Shown piece after piece: positions 9,501 to 19,085 of a DNA stretch of 27,026 nucleotides. The notes under the pieces are model-generated. The model did not search any database. It was not told where the DNA came from and saw nothing but the letters and a program-made list of their open reading frames with translations. Every line of letters starts with the position of its first letter. Position 1 is the stretch's first letter. Source of the DNA: Novakomyces olei (Eukaryota; Ascomycota; Novakomycetes; Novakomycetales; Novakomycetaceae); NCBI GenBank assembly GCA_016906335.1, contig JADEYG010000010.1, positions 1 through 27,026 of the forward strand. Reading direction: 5' to 3'. Position numbers and translations under genes: made by a program.

Positions 9501-10992
9501 TTATCCTTTTAGCGCGTTGGCTATAGATTCGCCACGTACTCAACATTTCCTGGATTAAGACCAGCAATGGAAATACGGAATTTCCGCCATATATATATGG
9601 TATTCCTCTTCATTTGTTAGAACAATCGATTATTGGATATAAGATGATAAAAACCTTAAGTTTCCGAACAATCTCCGGAGACAATCCAGAAGCCGAACAT
9701 GCCAGTCTGCTTGATTAAATGGTCCCAAGTCCAGGGGCACCTTCGATATTAGTCAACAGTTCTAGTCGATATGATTAAATGAAATGCTGAAGGAGATACC
9801 TAATGGAAAGCAGATTCTATATAATCTTTCCCTCATCAACCGAATCCTTGAGCTCATAGTAATCAAATCTCGGAACATTCTTGGCCGAAGATCATCATTG
9901 GTTAGAATATTTGTAGCGATTTTAGCCCCGTAAGCCGGAGGATTGGAGATTTCAGATCGCTGCAGCATTTCAAGCATAGATTGACTATTAATAGCTGACG
10001 TTGTGCTGTTCGTCTTGAGAACAAAGCATCCAACTCGTTCTCCTAGAAAGTAAAAACAGTCAAATAACTTTCAGAATAGAAATGCAAACCCAAATTTCTA
10101 ATTAACATTAAAAAATCATCTTGTCAAGCTTCTTACCATAAAGACCCATATTTTTAGCAAACGATACACAAACTCCAGCTTCCATATGTAATTCGCCGAT
10201 GATGTAGTGAATAGCAAACGCGTCGTTATCAATATTTCCAGAGTTAAATCCCAGTACGCGGCATCAAGCAGAGGGAACATTTCTTTAATTTTCAACAATT
10301 TGCACAATTTTACCCACTGATCTCGGCTTGATCACAGCCAGTTGGATTATGAGCACAACAATGCAAAATGACAACTGACTTATCATCTGCCGCTTCCAAA
10401 TGAGAATAATACGTATCAAAGTCCAAATCTTTAATTCTTCATTATAATATGCAATTTTTCACACTTGAAGCCTAGCGAAGAAAAACTTGGGAAATGATTC
10501 GACCAGGTTGGCACAGGAATATAAATTTTTGGTAGAGTTTTTGGGATGACATGCCCTTAGAAGCGCTCCTGCCACATGCAAAGAGCCAGTGCCCGATAAG
10601 GTCTGACATGTTGCAATCTGAGATTAGCCCTTGACCAATTAATCTCATTTATACATTTTAGACACATTCGAAAATGAATAGATGTTATACTTGTCTTGAG
10701 ACTTTGCATAAATCTCTGAGCCCAGAACCAGCTCGGCAACAGACTGCCTAAATTAGGCAGTCCTAGAATTGGAAGGTATTCATGATTCAGACCCTCATAT
10801 GCTAAGCTTTCGCGGCTTTTCCTGACAGATGGCAGGATCCATGGTTGTCCATTTTCATCACGATATGTCCTTGTCCCAGATTGACTTTTCGTGTATCAGT
10901 GCTTTCTGAAACTGTGCAGTCAGTGCAAAAATAGCATCAGGAGGAACGTATATGGCGCACGCCAGAAAAGACGGCGTCTCGTCTTTTGTCAT
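9501..10992 (-). CDS. Aspartate aminotransferase
   Basis: This PLP enzyme (fold type I) exchanges amino groups between aspartate and 2-oxoglutarate; the mitochondrial form also converts 4-hydroxyglutamate to 4-hydroxy-2-oxoglutarate. The ATG at 10992 gives a short N-terminus, then VPPDAIFALTAQFQ, an INLGQGTYRDENG-like block, QPWILPSVRK-like, and NHEYLPILGLP. Next come HCCAHNPTGCD, LLDAAYWGF-like (D and Y contact PLP) and FAKNMGLYG, where the Lys forms the internal aldimine. SNPPAYGAKIATNIL follows with its conserved substrate-side loop, then GMFGFSGLSPEIVRK. After a 47-base intron come EYHIYMA and ISIAGLNPG, and the gene ends at the TAA at 9501. The order matches the family throughout at about 410 residues. 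There is no clear mitochondrial leader or PTS1, so the copy may be cytosolic. Several one-base shifts break the frame. Confidence 0.93.
9608..9654 (-). other. Intron in the aspartate aminotransferase gene
   Basis: The donor is GTTTTT and the acceptor GAAG|AGG; length is 47 bases. A perfect CTAAC branch site lies at 9616-9620, 8 bases before the acceptor. Splicing joins the codons of GLSPEIVRKL to those of EYHIYMA, adjacent in all aspartate aminotransferases. Confidence 0.72.
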
Positions 10993-11393
10993 TTTTGCCG
11001 ATCCTGCTATTGAGCCCAAAATAATGGGTTCTTTTGAGAGGCACAAGGCACGTAGTCCTATATATATGTACATATATATATTTGCCGGACCTCATCGAGT
11101 GTTCTGCGCTTTCGCCTTTATACATAGCTCAATTCTCCAGAGATTACAATAGTGCTATAAGTGAATTGAGGTCAATTTTCACGTTATTGGAAGTATCTTG
11201 AGTTGTTCTCATACCCTGCGATACTTTTGCGAAGTTTCTTGGACACGGAAGCGATCCCGTTCATATCAAAGGCGCCCACTTAAGATTGATTAAATAAATG
11301 TTCAAGTTATGAGAGTATAATTTAGCGCGCTTGGAACGACTTAGCAAAATCCCGTCTAGCAGCCAAACTACGAGTGCTCTGCCGCAAGATACA
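10993..11393. promoter_or_regulatory. Divergent promoter between aminotransferase and aldolase
   Basis: About 400 bases separate the starts of the aminotransferase (-) and the aldolase (+), an arrangement that often gives shared control. A TATATATGTACATATATATA palindrome at 11059-11078 lies between them. I saw no HGATAR cluster here. Small open frames exist on both strands but match nothing. Confidence 0.45.
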
Positions 11394-12389
11394 ATGACAA
11401 ACCATCCTAAGTTGCACGTTCCATCATCAGGCGTTTGGTGCCCGGCCATAACCTTCTTCAATCATGATACGGACTCATTGGATTTAGACTCACAATCGCA
11501 ATATTTTTCGTACCTGGCGAGATCAGGGCTCACTGGACTCGTTTATACTTGGCACCAACGCGGAGGCTTTTCTGCTGACCCGTGAAGAGCGCAAGCAGCT
11601 TATTGCAACAGCCCGCGAATCAATTGGACCCGAATTTCCGATCATGGCCGGTGTCGGAGCCCACTCTACAAACAGACGTTAGAACTTGCTCAGGATGCTT
11701 ATGAAGCGGGGGCTGACTACTTACTGGTTTTGCCTCCCGCTTACTTTGGCAAAGCACCACCATAAGCGTGATAAAGAATTTTTCGTTACTGTGGCAGCCA
11801 AAGCCCCGCTTCCAGTCGTCCTGTACAACTTCCCGGTGTTTGCAATGGCGTCGATTTGGATTCAGATACAATTACGGCGATTACACGCGAAGCGCCTAAT
11901 CATAATGTTGTGGGAGTTAAACTGACTTGCGGATCTGTCGGTAAGATCACCCGTTTGGCAGCAACATTTTCGCCTGAAGAGTTGCCGTGTTGGTGGTCAG
12001 TCTGATTTCCTTATTGGCGGTTTAGCGTCCGGCAGGCAGGAATGCATTGCCGCGTTGCAAACGTTTTCCCAAAAACTATCTCTTGCATCTATAGGCTGTA
12101 CAGTGAGGGCAAATATGAGGAAGCTTTGAAATTGCATCAAAGGCAGCCCTGGCTGAGAGTGCTATCAAGGGAGGAATTGCTGTACAAAATATGCTGTACC
12201 TACCATCTGGAATCTGCTGGAGTATTCAAGAGCATTACTTCAAAATTGGAGCCAAGGCAGCCATACGAGGCTCCTAGCGAGCCAGCTAAGCAAACTATCA
12301 GGGAAAAACTAGCTGGAGTTGCCAAATTGAATCAATCTGTAGACAAAGGTTTAAAGAGACGCCAGGTAATAAAGAAAAATGTTAATTAG
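11394..12389 (+). CDS. DapA-family aldolase (4-hydroxy-2-oxoglutarate or 2-keto-3-deoxy-sugar-acid aldolase type)
   Basis: This is a class I (Schiff-base) aldolase of the DapA/HOGA1/GaaC superfamily, about 310 residues. The ATG at 11394 starts MTNHPKLHV. The sequence continues GVWCPAITFF, GLTGLV-ILGTNAEAFLLTREER (frame shift near 11550), FPIMAGVGAHST, YEAGADYLLVLPPAYFGK, PVVLYNFP (catalytic Tyr) and NVVGVKLTCGSVGKITRLAA (Lys forms the Schiff base). It then reads GGQSDFLIGGLASG, NVFPKTISCIYRLYSEGKYE and LAGVAKLNQSVDKGLKRRQ, with the stop at 12387-12389. The KLTCG..GK form is shared with fungal 2-keto-3-deoxygalactonate aldolases (GaaC) as well as hydroxyoxoglutarate aldolases, so family alone does not fix the substrate. 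Its neighbours point to 4-hydroxy-2-oxoglutarate, cleaved to pyruvate and glyoxylate. About five one-base shifts occur. Confidence 0.85.
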
Positions 12390-12999
12390 CACTGTATTTA
12401 AATTTGGTCTGTTTCCCCTGATATTGAAAACTTTTTGGTGTAAATTGTTGTAAATTTGTTATGACTTATTGGGACCTATCGTAACTTGACAATCTGAAGG
12501 ATATCTGCCAGGTCCACTATACTAGATGCTCGACACAACAGTTTTGAGAAGGTTGGATTTCAGCTGGTCGAATAATTGGATTTAACGAGCAACACTTTGT
12601 ATAATTAGGATGAACAAATAATTATACTTAGGGGACTGTTTCACCGCCTTTTTTACGGAGCAAGAGGAAATCAAAATTGTAAGTAAAAAAAGCACATCCT
12701 ACCTTTTGTTGATATTGCCGAAAAACATTATTATCATTCGAGTTCTGCGTTCAAAGTGGATTCGCCCGATCCAGGTTTGACTTTTTTTCATTACAAGAGT
12801 CGTTCTTAAAAAATCTAAAAACCTGAAGGTACGATTGAGGTACGAAGTGCTGAGTTGATCTGATGAGAGCACGCCAGAGTTCACCGAGTACTTGTCTAAG
12901 TTTCGGAGATGAGTATAGTATGTGCAGTCAGCACTCAATCCGGCAAAATTAAGCGCTCGGAGAAACTCCATTTTTCAAGCCAATCAAAGATTAAATCAA
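12390..12999. other. Intergenic, no gene seen
   Basis: This lies between the aldolase stop and the GATA cluster before the transporter. An open minus-strand stretch at 12699-12971 shows no recognisable motif and low-complexity composition, so I treat it as chance. Confidence 0.5.
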
Positions 13000-13116
13000 T
13001 TATCAGATTAATTATCAGATAACTATCAGATCAATCAGATTAATTATCAGATTGCGACATCGGCAATATGGTCTGGTTTAGTCAGCGAAGTTATTATTTT
13101 TTTCCTGTGTTTATCT
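13000..13116. promoter_or_regulatory. Dense GATA-site array upstream of the peptide transporter
   Basis: Six HGATAR matches fall within 117 bases: TTATCA at 13000, 13012 and 13044, AGATAA at 13017, CTATCA at 13023 and TTATCT at 13111 (start positions; TTATC/CTATC are minus-strand GATAA/GATAG). Most sit in an imperfect tandem repeat of about 12 bases related to ATTATCAGATTA. The array ends about 170 bases before the transporter's first ATG. Fungal nitrogen GATA factors need two or more close sites, so nitrogen-regulated expression is a reasonable inference. Confidence 0.6.
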
Positions 13117-13287
13117 CATACCCACTTGCTGTTGTAAGCACATTGTTCTGCGCACATTCAAATGCCGATGGCCGCTTTGTGGACTGATGCAGTCGCATGT
13201 CGGAATATCCACACGTTTCGCAGAAGGCATAAAAGCAAAAGATACAGACACACAAGGCATTTGGTCTTTAATTCTAATCCGACGCCA

Positions 13288-15810
13288 ATGCTGACAGGAT
13301 CTGACGTAGAAAAAGTCAGAATACTCGACCTTTAGACGACGAAATGGCACGGCGGTGCTCAAGGATGGAGAATTGGCTTCAGAGCATGAGTTAGAGATGA
13401 CAGGTCCAGCGCAGACTCTTCCTCTTTTATTTCCAGCAATGATCTGGACAAAATTACGCAAATAGACGGTTCCAATGTGCTCTGTGCCAGTAAGTGCTTA
13501 ATAAAATGTTCCTCGTGTCTAAGCATGTAGCCCTGCGGATGTGGGTAATTGCTATATTCCTGGTGACTATCGGTGTTGCTGTCAATTCCATATTTATGTT
13601 TCGTTTCCCTTCCGTAACAATTTCGGCCATTGTTTTGCAGATCGCCGCTTTCCCGCTCGGACGGCTTTGGGAGATTATTATGCCAAACAACTCTATATCT
13701 TGTTAGATGGAGTATACCAATAAACCCGGGCCATTTCACGTGAATGAACATTGCTGCATTTTATTATGGGCAATTTAGCCTTACCGTAAGCACGAAATTG
13801 CTCAAAAAGAAAAGACGAAAAAGAGAATCTTTTTAGGATCAGAGATGCAAGAAATGTTAATGGAAACGAAACAATCTCGAGGCAACCCTTGATCCCCAAT
13901 CAAAAGCAGCTTTCAAAAGACTTACAATTCTAGCATTCGCCTGAGTTCAGAAATTTTGTTAGAAATAAAACACTATTGGAAGCAAGATTCAATGGGGGTT
14001 TCCAATATCTTTTTACAATCTCTGTTATGCTATTTGGACTGGGTATGGCCGGGATGTCAAGGTCCATTCTTGTAGACAACCCGGACATGCTTTGGCCTTC
14101 TAATCTCGGCAACATTGCTTTGCAAACGTATTGCATGGCCGCAATTCTCAATCAAAAGAACTTACAGGCTGGAGAATTTCCGTTTACTCCTTTTTTATCT
14201 GTGTTCTTTCCGGCGCTTTTGTTTGGCATTGGTTTCCGGACTTTATTTTCCCGGCTTTAAGCACTTTGGGTGCCTTTATCAGCTGGTGCAAGCCGTCTTC
14301 AGCTACTCTTGCCCAAGTATTCGGAATGAGCACAGGCATGGATTGTTTCCACTAACTTTAGATTGGAGCCAGATCGCCAACTTGGGCTCACCTCTCACAC
14401 ACCGTGGTGCGGTGATTACAAATATGGCTTCGTCAATTGTGTTTTGGCTGTTTATTGTACCCCGGCACTTACTATTCTAATGTTTGGGATTCTGCTTATT
14501 TTCCTCTGCTGAGACAACAAAACGTGAGTTTGTCTCCAACCCCTTTGCATTTAACAACAGATTTTAAGCCTTGCCTACCGCCGTTTACGTATTTATTATT
14601 TGACTTTAAATTTTTATTTTTGCTTAGTCTTTGCCGTTACTAATAGGCCAGTTTATGACAAGAACCGGTAAAAGCTACAAGACCGACAGAATAACTAAGC
14701 GGCATCACTTTCAATGAAGAAGGGTACAGCAGCTATTCCAGTATCTATCTGCCTATTACATACGCTCTTTCTTTTGGATTGGAGTTTGCCACGATTAGCA
14801 GACATAGTGACGGTCGGTCTAAACGAGTTGCCTAAATCTTTAAACCTCACCGTGATAAAAGCGCAACAGAAAATGTGTACAATCAAATACAAGTAAAACA
14901 CAATCGACACCCTACTGGTGGCACGGATCTATCCTTATAATTGGCTTTGCTCTTATGATGGCAGCATCTCAAGGCTGGGGTACACAAACGCCTTGGTGAC
15001 GCTGTGATCTAAGCTGTCTATTGCTCTCGTTACATTTGTTCCTTTTGGCGTGTTGCGGCTAAAACAATCAAAAGGTTTCATTATGGTCCTGATGCAAATT
15101 ATGCGGGTTACTGGTTTCATGGAAGACCACTATCTGTAATTTTTATGATGGCTTTTGGGTTTTTGTCGGGCTGATAAGGTCTGGCATTTGCACAGACATG
15201 AAGTTTGGGTATACCTGGGAATCCCACCGAGAACTGTTTTCTTTGTACAGCTTGTTGGAATACTTTGTCAGGTCTAGTGGAAGTTGGGGCGTAAATTGGA
15301 CGCTGGCAAATGTGGCGCACGTTGCACTAAAGACGCTTATAATAACTTCAATTGCCGGTTTGCCAATCACATTACAATACGAATATAATCTGGGGCGTTA
15401 TTGGACCTCAGAGAGTTTTCGGCAGACTCTTATGGCAAACTATATTGGTTCTTTCTCATTGGTGCATATTGCCAGTCATCAGGTTCGTTATCTCGCCTTT
15501 AGCCTAAATCTTTCGTGCGGCTTGTCAGTATTCCTTTTCTTTAGTGGCGCCAGCAATATTGCAACCATAACTGGTGTTAATATTACTCTTGGGCAATCGG
15601 TTGGTTTTGTTTCAACTACTCATCCGCAAAATAACAGAGCCTGTGGTTGATCTACAATTTTCCCTTGAGCGCTGCGCTGGATGCTGGTACCAGCATTGCA
15701 ACGATCTTATATTTTTTGTCATTAATTTGACTGGGGCGAGTAGTAGTTTTTCCTGGTGGGGACAACTGTCGCAGGGAAAGGCTGCCGACGCGGAGGGCTG
15801 CCCCATTTAA
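13288..15810 (+). CDS. OPT-family oligopeptide transporter
   Basis: This is a proton-coupled plasma-membrane importer of tetra- and pentapeptides (fungal OPT clade), with about 12-16 membrane segments. An ATG at 13288 opens an acidic cytosolic N-terminus ending NDLDKITQIDGSN. TM1 follows as MWVIAIFLVTIGVAVNS with FRFPSVTISAIVLQ and FPLGRLWE. The signature NKPGPFHVNEH is at about 13720. Next come GLGMAGMSRSILVDNPDML and WPSNLGNIALQ, FIFPALSTLGAF, FPLTLDWSQIA, YYSNVWDSAYFP, a KLGRYWK-like loop and GIPPRTVFFVQLVG. The sequence continues with WGVIGPQRVFG and SGASNI..ITGVN, then LSAALDAGTSIATILYF and WWG..EGCPI before the TAA at 15808-15810. Order and length (about 800 residues plus introns) match the family. 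Numerous one-base shifts occur, and probably introns near 13800-13970 and 14525-14640. Import of collagen- or proline-rich peptides is inferred from the neighbours. Confidence 0.9.
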
Positions 15811-16490
15811 ATATGCCAACAGCTAGCTGTAGACTGAATCCAGTCAACAAACTCGTATGAATGAATAGATTAGAATTGAAACTAATTAAAAGGAAACGGA
15901 AAACAGTAGCAGATAGCCAATGGAAATTGAGTAAAAAGGGTAACAATAAATCTAGAATTTTCCCCATCGTCCATGTAGAACACTTTTATCTACAGTCACC
16001 TTGAGGCTATAAGCTTGCTGTCCTCGCTTCAGGGTGTTGACCTCAGCAGTAAGATCTTCCCGCCTCTCCCTAATACTTCGCACCACAGTGTCCATTGGCA
16101 AGTCGCTTCCTAGACGATGGCGTCCTCTTCAGACCCTTCCTCTACTTCAACCCACGGCCTTACACCATCAAACACTACGCATAATGCCAGGCAGCAATTT
16201 AGGGTGAGGTAACTACTAACAATAATCTGAGTTTATTCTAATATAAAAAGTTCATTGGGCCCCTACAACAAGGGAAGTCTACAATCGCCATGAAAAATAC
16301 ATTTAACATTTATTAAGAATGCCAATTTGAAATTTTTCAAGTAAAAAGATATTCGAAACCAAAATTTCCCTTTGAACTAATGCGCTAAATTAAATCAAGC
16401 AACGCTTATAGTAAAACGAAGTAATGTCCATGGCAGATATGCGGAATGCCTTAAGTCTACTTATCCGAGCCGACGAGGCAGTCATTTATA
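15811..16490. other. Spacer with two short uncertain open frames
   Basis: A 47-codon frame on the minus strand (16095-15952) begins MDTVVRSIRERREDLTAE and looks like a short coiled coil; an overlapping frame continues upstream of it. On the plus strand an ATG at 16117 starts MASSSDPSSTSTHGLTPSN and ends at a possible GTGAGG donor, with TACTAAC 7 bases further on. Neither matches a family I recognise. They could be remnants of a larger gene or chance. From about 16210 on the sequence is AT-rich spacer. Confidence 0.3.
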
Positions 16491-17300
16491 TACTACCGAT
16501 CAACTACTTACTAAACTAAGTCAGTGTACACCTAAACTTCGTTAGTTTAATTCTTCAAAGTGACTATTCAATTACTTAAATAAATCTATTAGGGTTATAT
16601 ATGGTTAGGTTTAGTTAAGTACCCGTATTACTTCTTAATTCTATTTTCAGAGCTGTTCAGCTCCGCCTTTCGTTTATCTTTGTCACGGTTGCTTAAAAGT
16701 GGCTGGGAGCACTTAAGTAAGCAACTTCGTAGTTTAGTTAGTTAATTTAGTTTAGTTAGTTTATTTAATTAGTTTAGTTAAGTTGTATTGGAGGAAGGTG
16801 CTTAGAGTAGCGCTCCGGAGCTCGGACTCAAGCACTTCTGCAATAAGTAATAACTTTAGTAGTTTCGTTTAGAGTCGGGTGGATCTTTGGTAGTACGAGC
16901 CGAGCCCAAGTATAAGAAGAAGGTATTCTTCTACTGGATTCGGGCGTTACAAAAACCAGGTTCCGCCTAATATTAAGTGTCTTGAGATTAGTTCTAAAGA
17001 TTGGGTCTCCCCAAGTTCGATTACACGTAGCGAGAAAAGTAGAAGCAGGACTCTATTTATATCCTCGCTATTTCGATAGGGGTTCAGTGGGCAGAGATTA
17101 CGGGAACTGCGCTGAAAGCTAAGCCCGATATTGCCCTAGTGTCAAAAGTCAGGGTTAAAGCCCTTTATACACTAAAGCTCCTATGGAACTAAGTAATAGC
17201 ACAAATAGTGCTATATAGCACTACCTAGTACTATTGCTATAAACTACTATATAAACCATATAGTCCTTATCTTGAGTAATCCAGCTTTCGCTTTTTTAAA
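16490..17300. repeat. TTTAGTTAG-rich, hairpin-rich AT region
   Basis: Runs of TTTAGTTAG and TTAGTTTAGTTAG occur at about 16545-16620 and 16728-16785; they resemble the telomere unit without its GGG. Short inverted repeats are frequent: GCTCCGGAGC near 16815, AGAAGAA/TTCTTCT near 16918-16938, TTGGG/CCCAA at 17001-17014, TAGTGT/ACACTA (17137-17142 and 17169-17174) enclosing AGGG/CCCT, and a perfect 18-base palindrome at 17206-17223. No gene is recognised, though a short frame near 16895-16970 has coding-like composition. Confidence 0.5.
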
Positions 17301-17393
17301 TAGGCCATGTCACACCTAAATTATGACCCCCCTCCAGGTAGGCTCCTATTTCTTTCAGCCTTCTCTACTATTTCACCTAATCTATCTGCCCCT

Positions 17394-18510
17394 TTAATTC
17401 TGGTCTTCTCCTTCCTGAGCCCCAATCGTGTGCTCCTCGTAGACATTTGCCAATGCCACGGAGTTGTCCGAATCCGCCGACAGTGTCTCCAATTCCCACC
17501 TCACTAGGCGTTCCACAGTGTTTTCCTGCCCCCAACTGGTATCACCTGTAACCAGTGAGCGCACTGTTTTCCAGGAGATCACTGCATGGAGCCAACCGGT
17601 CCCATGTAGCGCGAATCCCTTCTTCAGGTCACAAAATGTAGCCCCTGAAGTCATGAATGCCCTGGTACACAAAACACACCACCTATGTGGTGTACTGCGC
17701 GAAGTATCAAGGTTCGCAGCCGACGGTGGCCAGGCGAATACCAATTTCCTTCCCAGCACGCAAACCAGCACGTGACCCAAGAACACGTTGTCCACGTGTA
17801 TGTCCGTGATCGTCCCAGCCGGAGAGACCACCGTGCTCCAGTCCGTTTTGAGGCGGTTTTGTATCTATTTGTAGCGGGTTAGGGCCCTCGGGCTCAAGGT
17901 TAGTAAGCCCTGCGTTCGAGGGCGGCACATTGTAAGCCGCGTACCACTCGATTTTTTCCGCGCCCGTAAACGAAACCTGCACAAACCGAGCCACCGAAAT
18001 GTCCGTAGATTTGCTCGGGTCACGAACCGTTAAAAGTTGAAGGTCGTGCTGGCAGAGTCCTCCATACGGCCGGCCACGTTGGCTCCCTCAAACAGTCTTT
18101 CCGGGATTCCCGTAACGGTATGAAGCCATTTGTGCTTCTAGTCCGCCGCTGCCCAAAGTATATTCCTACCCGTCCGGTGCGTCGGCATTTTTGACGTTCG
18201 AAGATCCCATTCCGACACCAGTTCTGTCATGATCCTCGCCTTGGCGAGTTCCTGACAACCGCGTTGGGAAGCGAGGGGCGGACGCCTGTAGTCGACTTGG
18301 GATGTCGCCGTCGCAAGCTTCCGCCAACGCGGCCAAGACCAGTCGGCGCGTAACCGCGATGGGTCTTGGACGTAGAGTTGTCTTAGTGCGCATTGTAGGT
18401 ACGCGCACTAAGCCAGCTTGGCCACGGGAGCGAGGGCTCCATGCACAATGTGCACGGACTCGCTTCCCGTTCACATTCTCGCACGCTAGCAGTGCGACCC
18501 TTCGCACTCT
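17394..18510 (-). pseudogene. Decayed JmjC-domain protein gene in a GC-rich island
   Basis: The minus strand carries a fungal JmjC-type protein; the family are Fe(II)/2-oxoglutarate oxygenases, many of them histone demethylases. From about 18100 downward it reads GANVAGRMEDSASTTFNL, ARFVQVSFTGAEKIEWYAAY and, after a frame change near 17860, SPAGTITDIHVDN, which has the iron-binding HxD. LVCVLGRKLVFAWPPSAANL follows, then GFALHGTGWLHAVISWKTV, whose GWLHAV supplies the third iron ligand. The stop is at 17394. The N-terminal part (18510-18166) encodes an Arg- and Cys-containing stretch that may be a degenerate zinc cluster. Two or more frame breaks and at least one in-frame stop are present. Base composition (clearly GC-richer) and CpG content differ from the cluster to the left. 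Chromatin-related function is inferred only from the family. Confidence 0.65.
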
Positions 18511-18690
18511 GCTGCGCGAACATTCATAGTTATTCCATAGACTTAGTTTAGGCTGGAGCTTCCCTCTCTAACTTGTGCGACCTTCGCATAAGTTACTTGG
18601 GAAGAGTAGTTTAGAATGCGAAGGAGCATCCGCTCCTCCGCAACTTAGTTATAGTTTATAGTGCCGTGAAGGCCTCTCGCCCTTCACGGT
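18379..18690. repeat. Run of consecutive GC-rich hairpins
   Basis: Five strong inverted repeats follow one another: CTTAGTGCGC/GCGCACTAAG (18382-18391 with 18403-18412), AGTGCGA/TCGCACT (18491-18497 with 18502-18508), an 11-base stem with one G-T pair (18569-18579 with 18585-18595), an 11-base stem with one mismatch (18617-18627 with 18632-18642), and CCGTGAAGG/CCTTCACGG (18664-18672 with 18681-18689). Loops are 4-11 bases. Part lies in the 5' area of the JmjC relic and part outside it, so coding constraint does not explain them. Confidence 0.7.
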
Positions 18691-18729
18691 GATTATCTCA
18701 AAGTGGAGTAATATTATATTTACTCTGGT

Positions 18730-19085
18730 AAGCTTTACAGTAATCGCTAGATATATTCAAGACGGAATTATGGCGAAATTCCATTTTTATGTAAGTGATT
18801 CTTATTATGTATATTCTAGTCAGGGTTTTCGCTTTTCCTTTACGCCATAATTCCATTTCGAAAAATAATTATGTATGAGGGGGGGTCATGCAATTCCTTA
18901 GCATTCCGCGAATTATGGGCGTAATTCTAATAAGAATGGTAGGAGAAACGTGGAGGCAGGGTTTTTAGGAGAAATTTTCCGACTAAATTCCAAATTATAA
19001 TATGGGAAATTGCGCGGGATGCTAAGATTGATAAACGGGACGACCTTAAGAGCAAAATAGTTTCCGCCTTATTCTAATAATTGGC
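18730..19085. other. AT-rich spacer with GAATTATGGCG inverted repeats
   Basis: GGAATTATGGCG (from about 18763) is repeated inverted as CGCCATAATTCC (about 18843-18854). A related GAATTATGGGCGTAATTC hairpin lies near 18910. The words ATATTCAAGACG at about 18752 recur at about 20683, on the far side of block A. No gene is visible. Confidence 0.5.

Noticed and set aside
13111-13751. Long minus-strand frames opposite the start of the peptide transporter.
   Set aside because: The plus strand holds clear OPT-family sequence over the same bases; the minus frames are its shadow.
16490-17300. A possible mobile element bounded by the TTTAGTTAG runs.
   Set aside because: I found no terminal repeats, target duplications, or transposase or reverse transcriptase motifs.
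18302-18529. A 75-codon plus-strand frame rich in Arg, Ala and Thr.
   Set aside because: It lies in a GC-rich island where stops are rare on both strands and has no recognisable motif; the better reading is the minus-strand gene relic.
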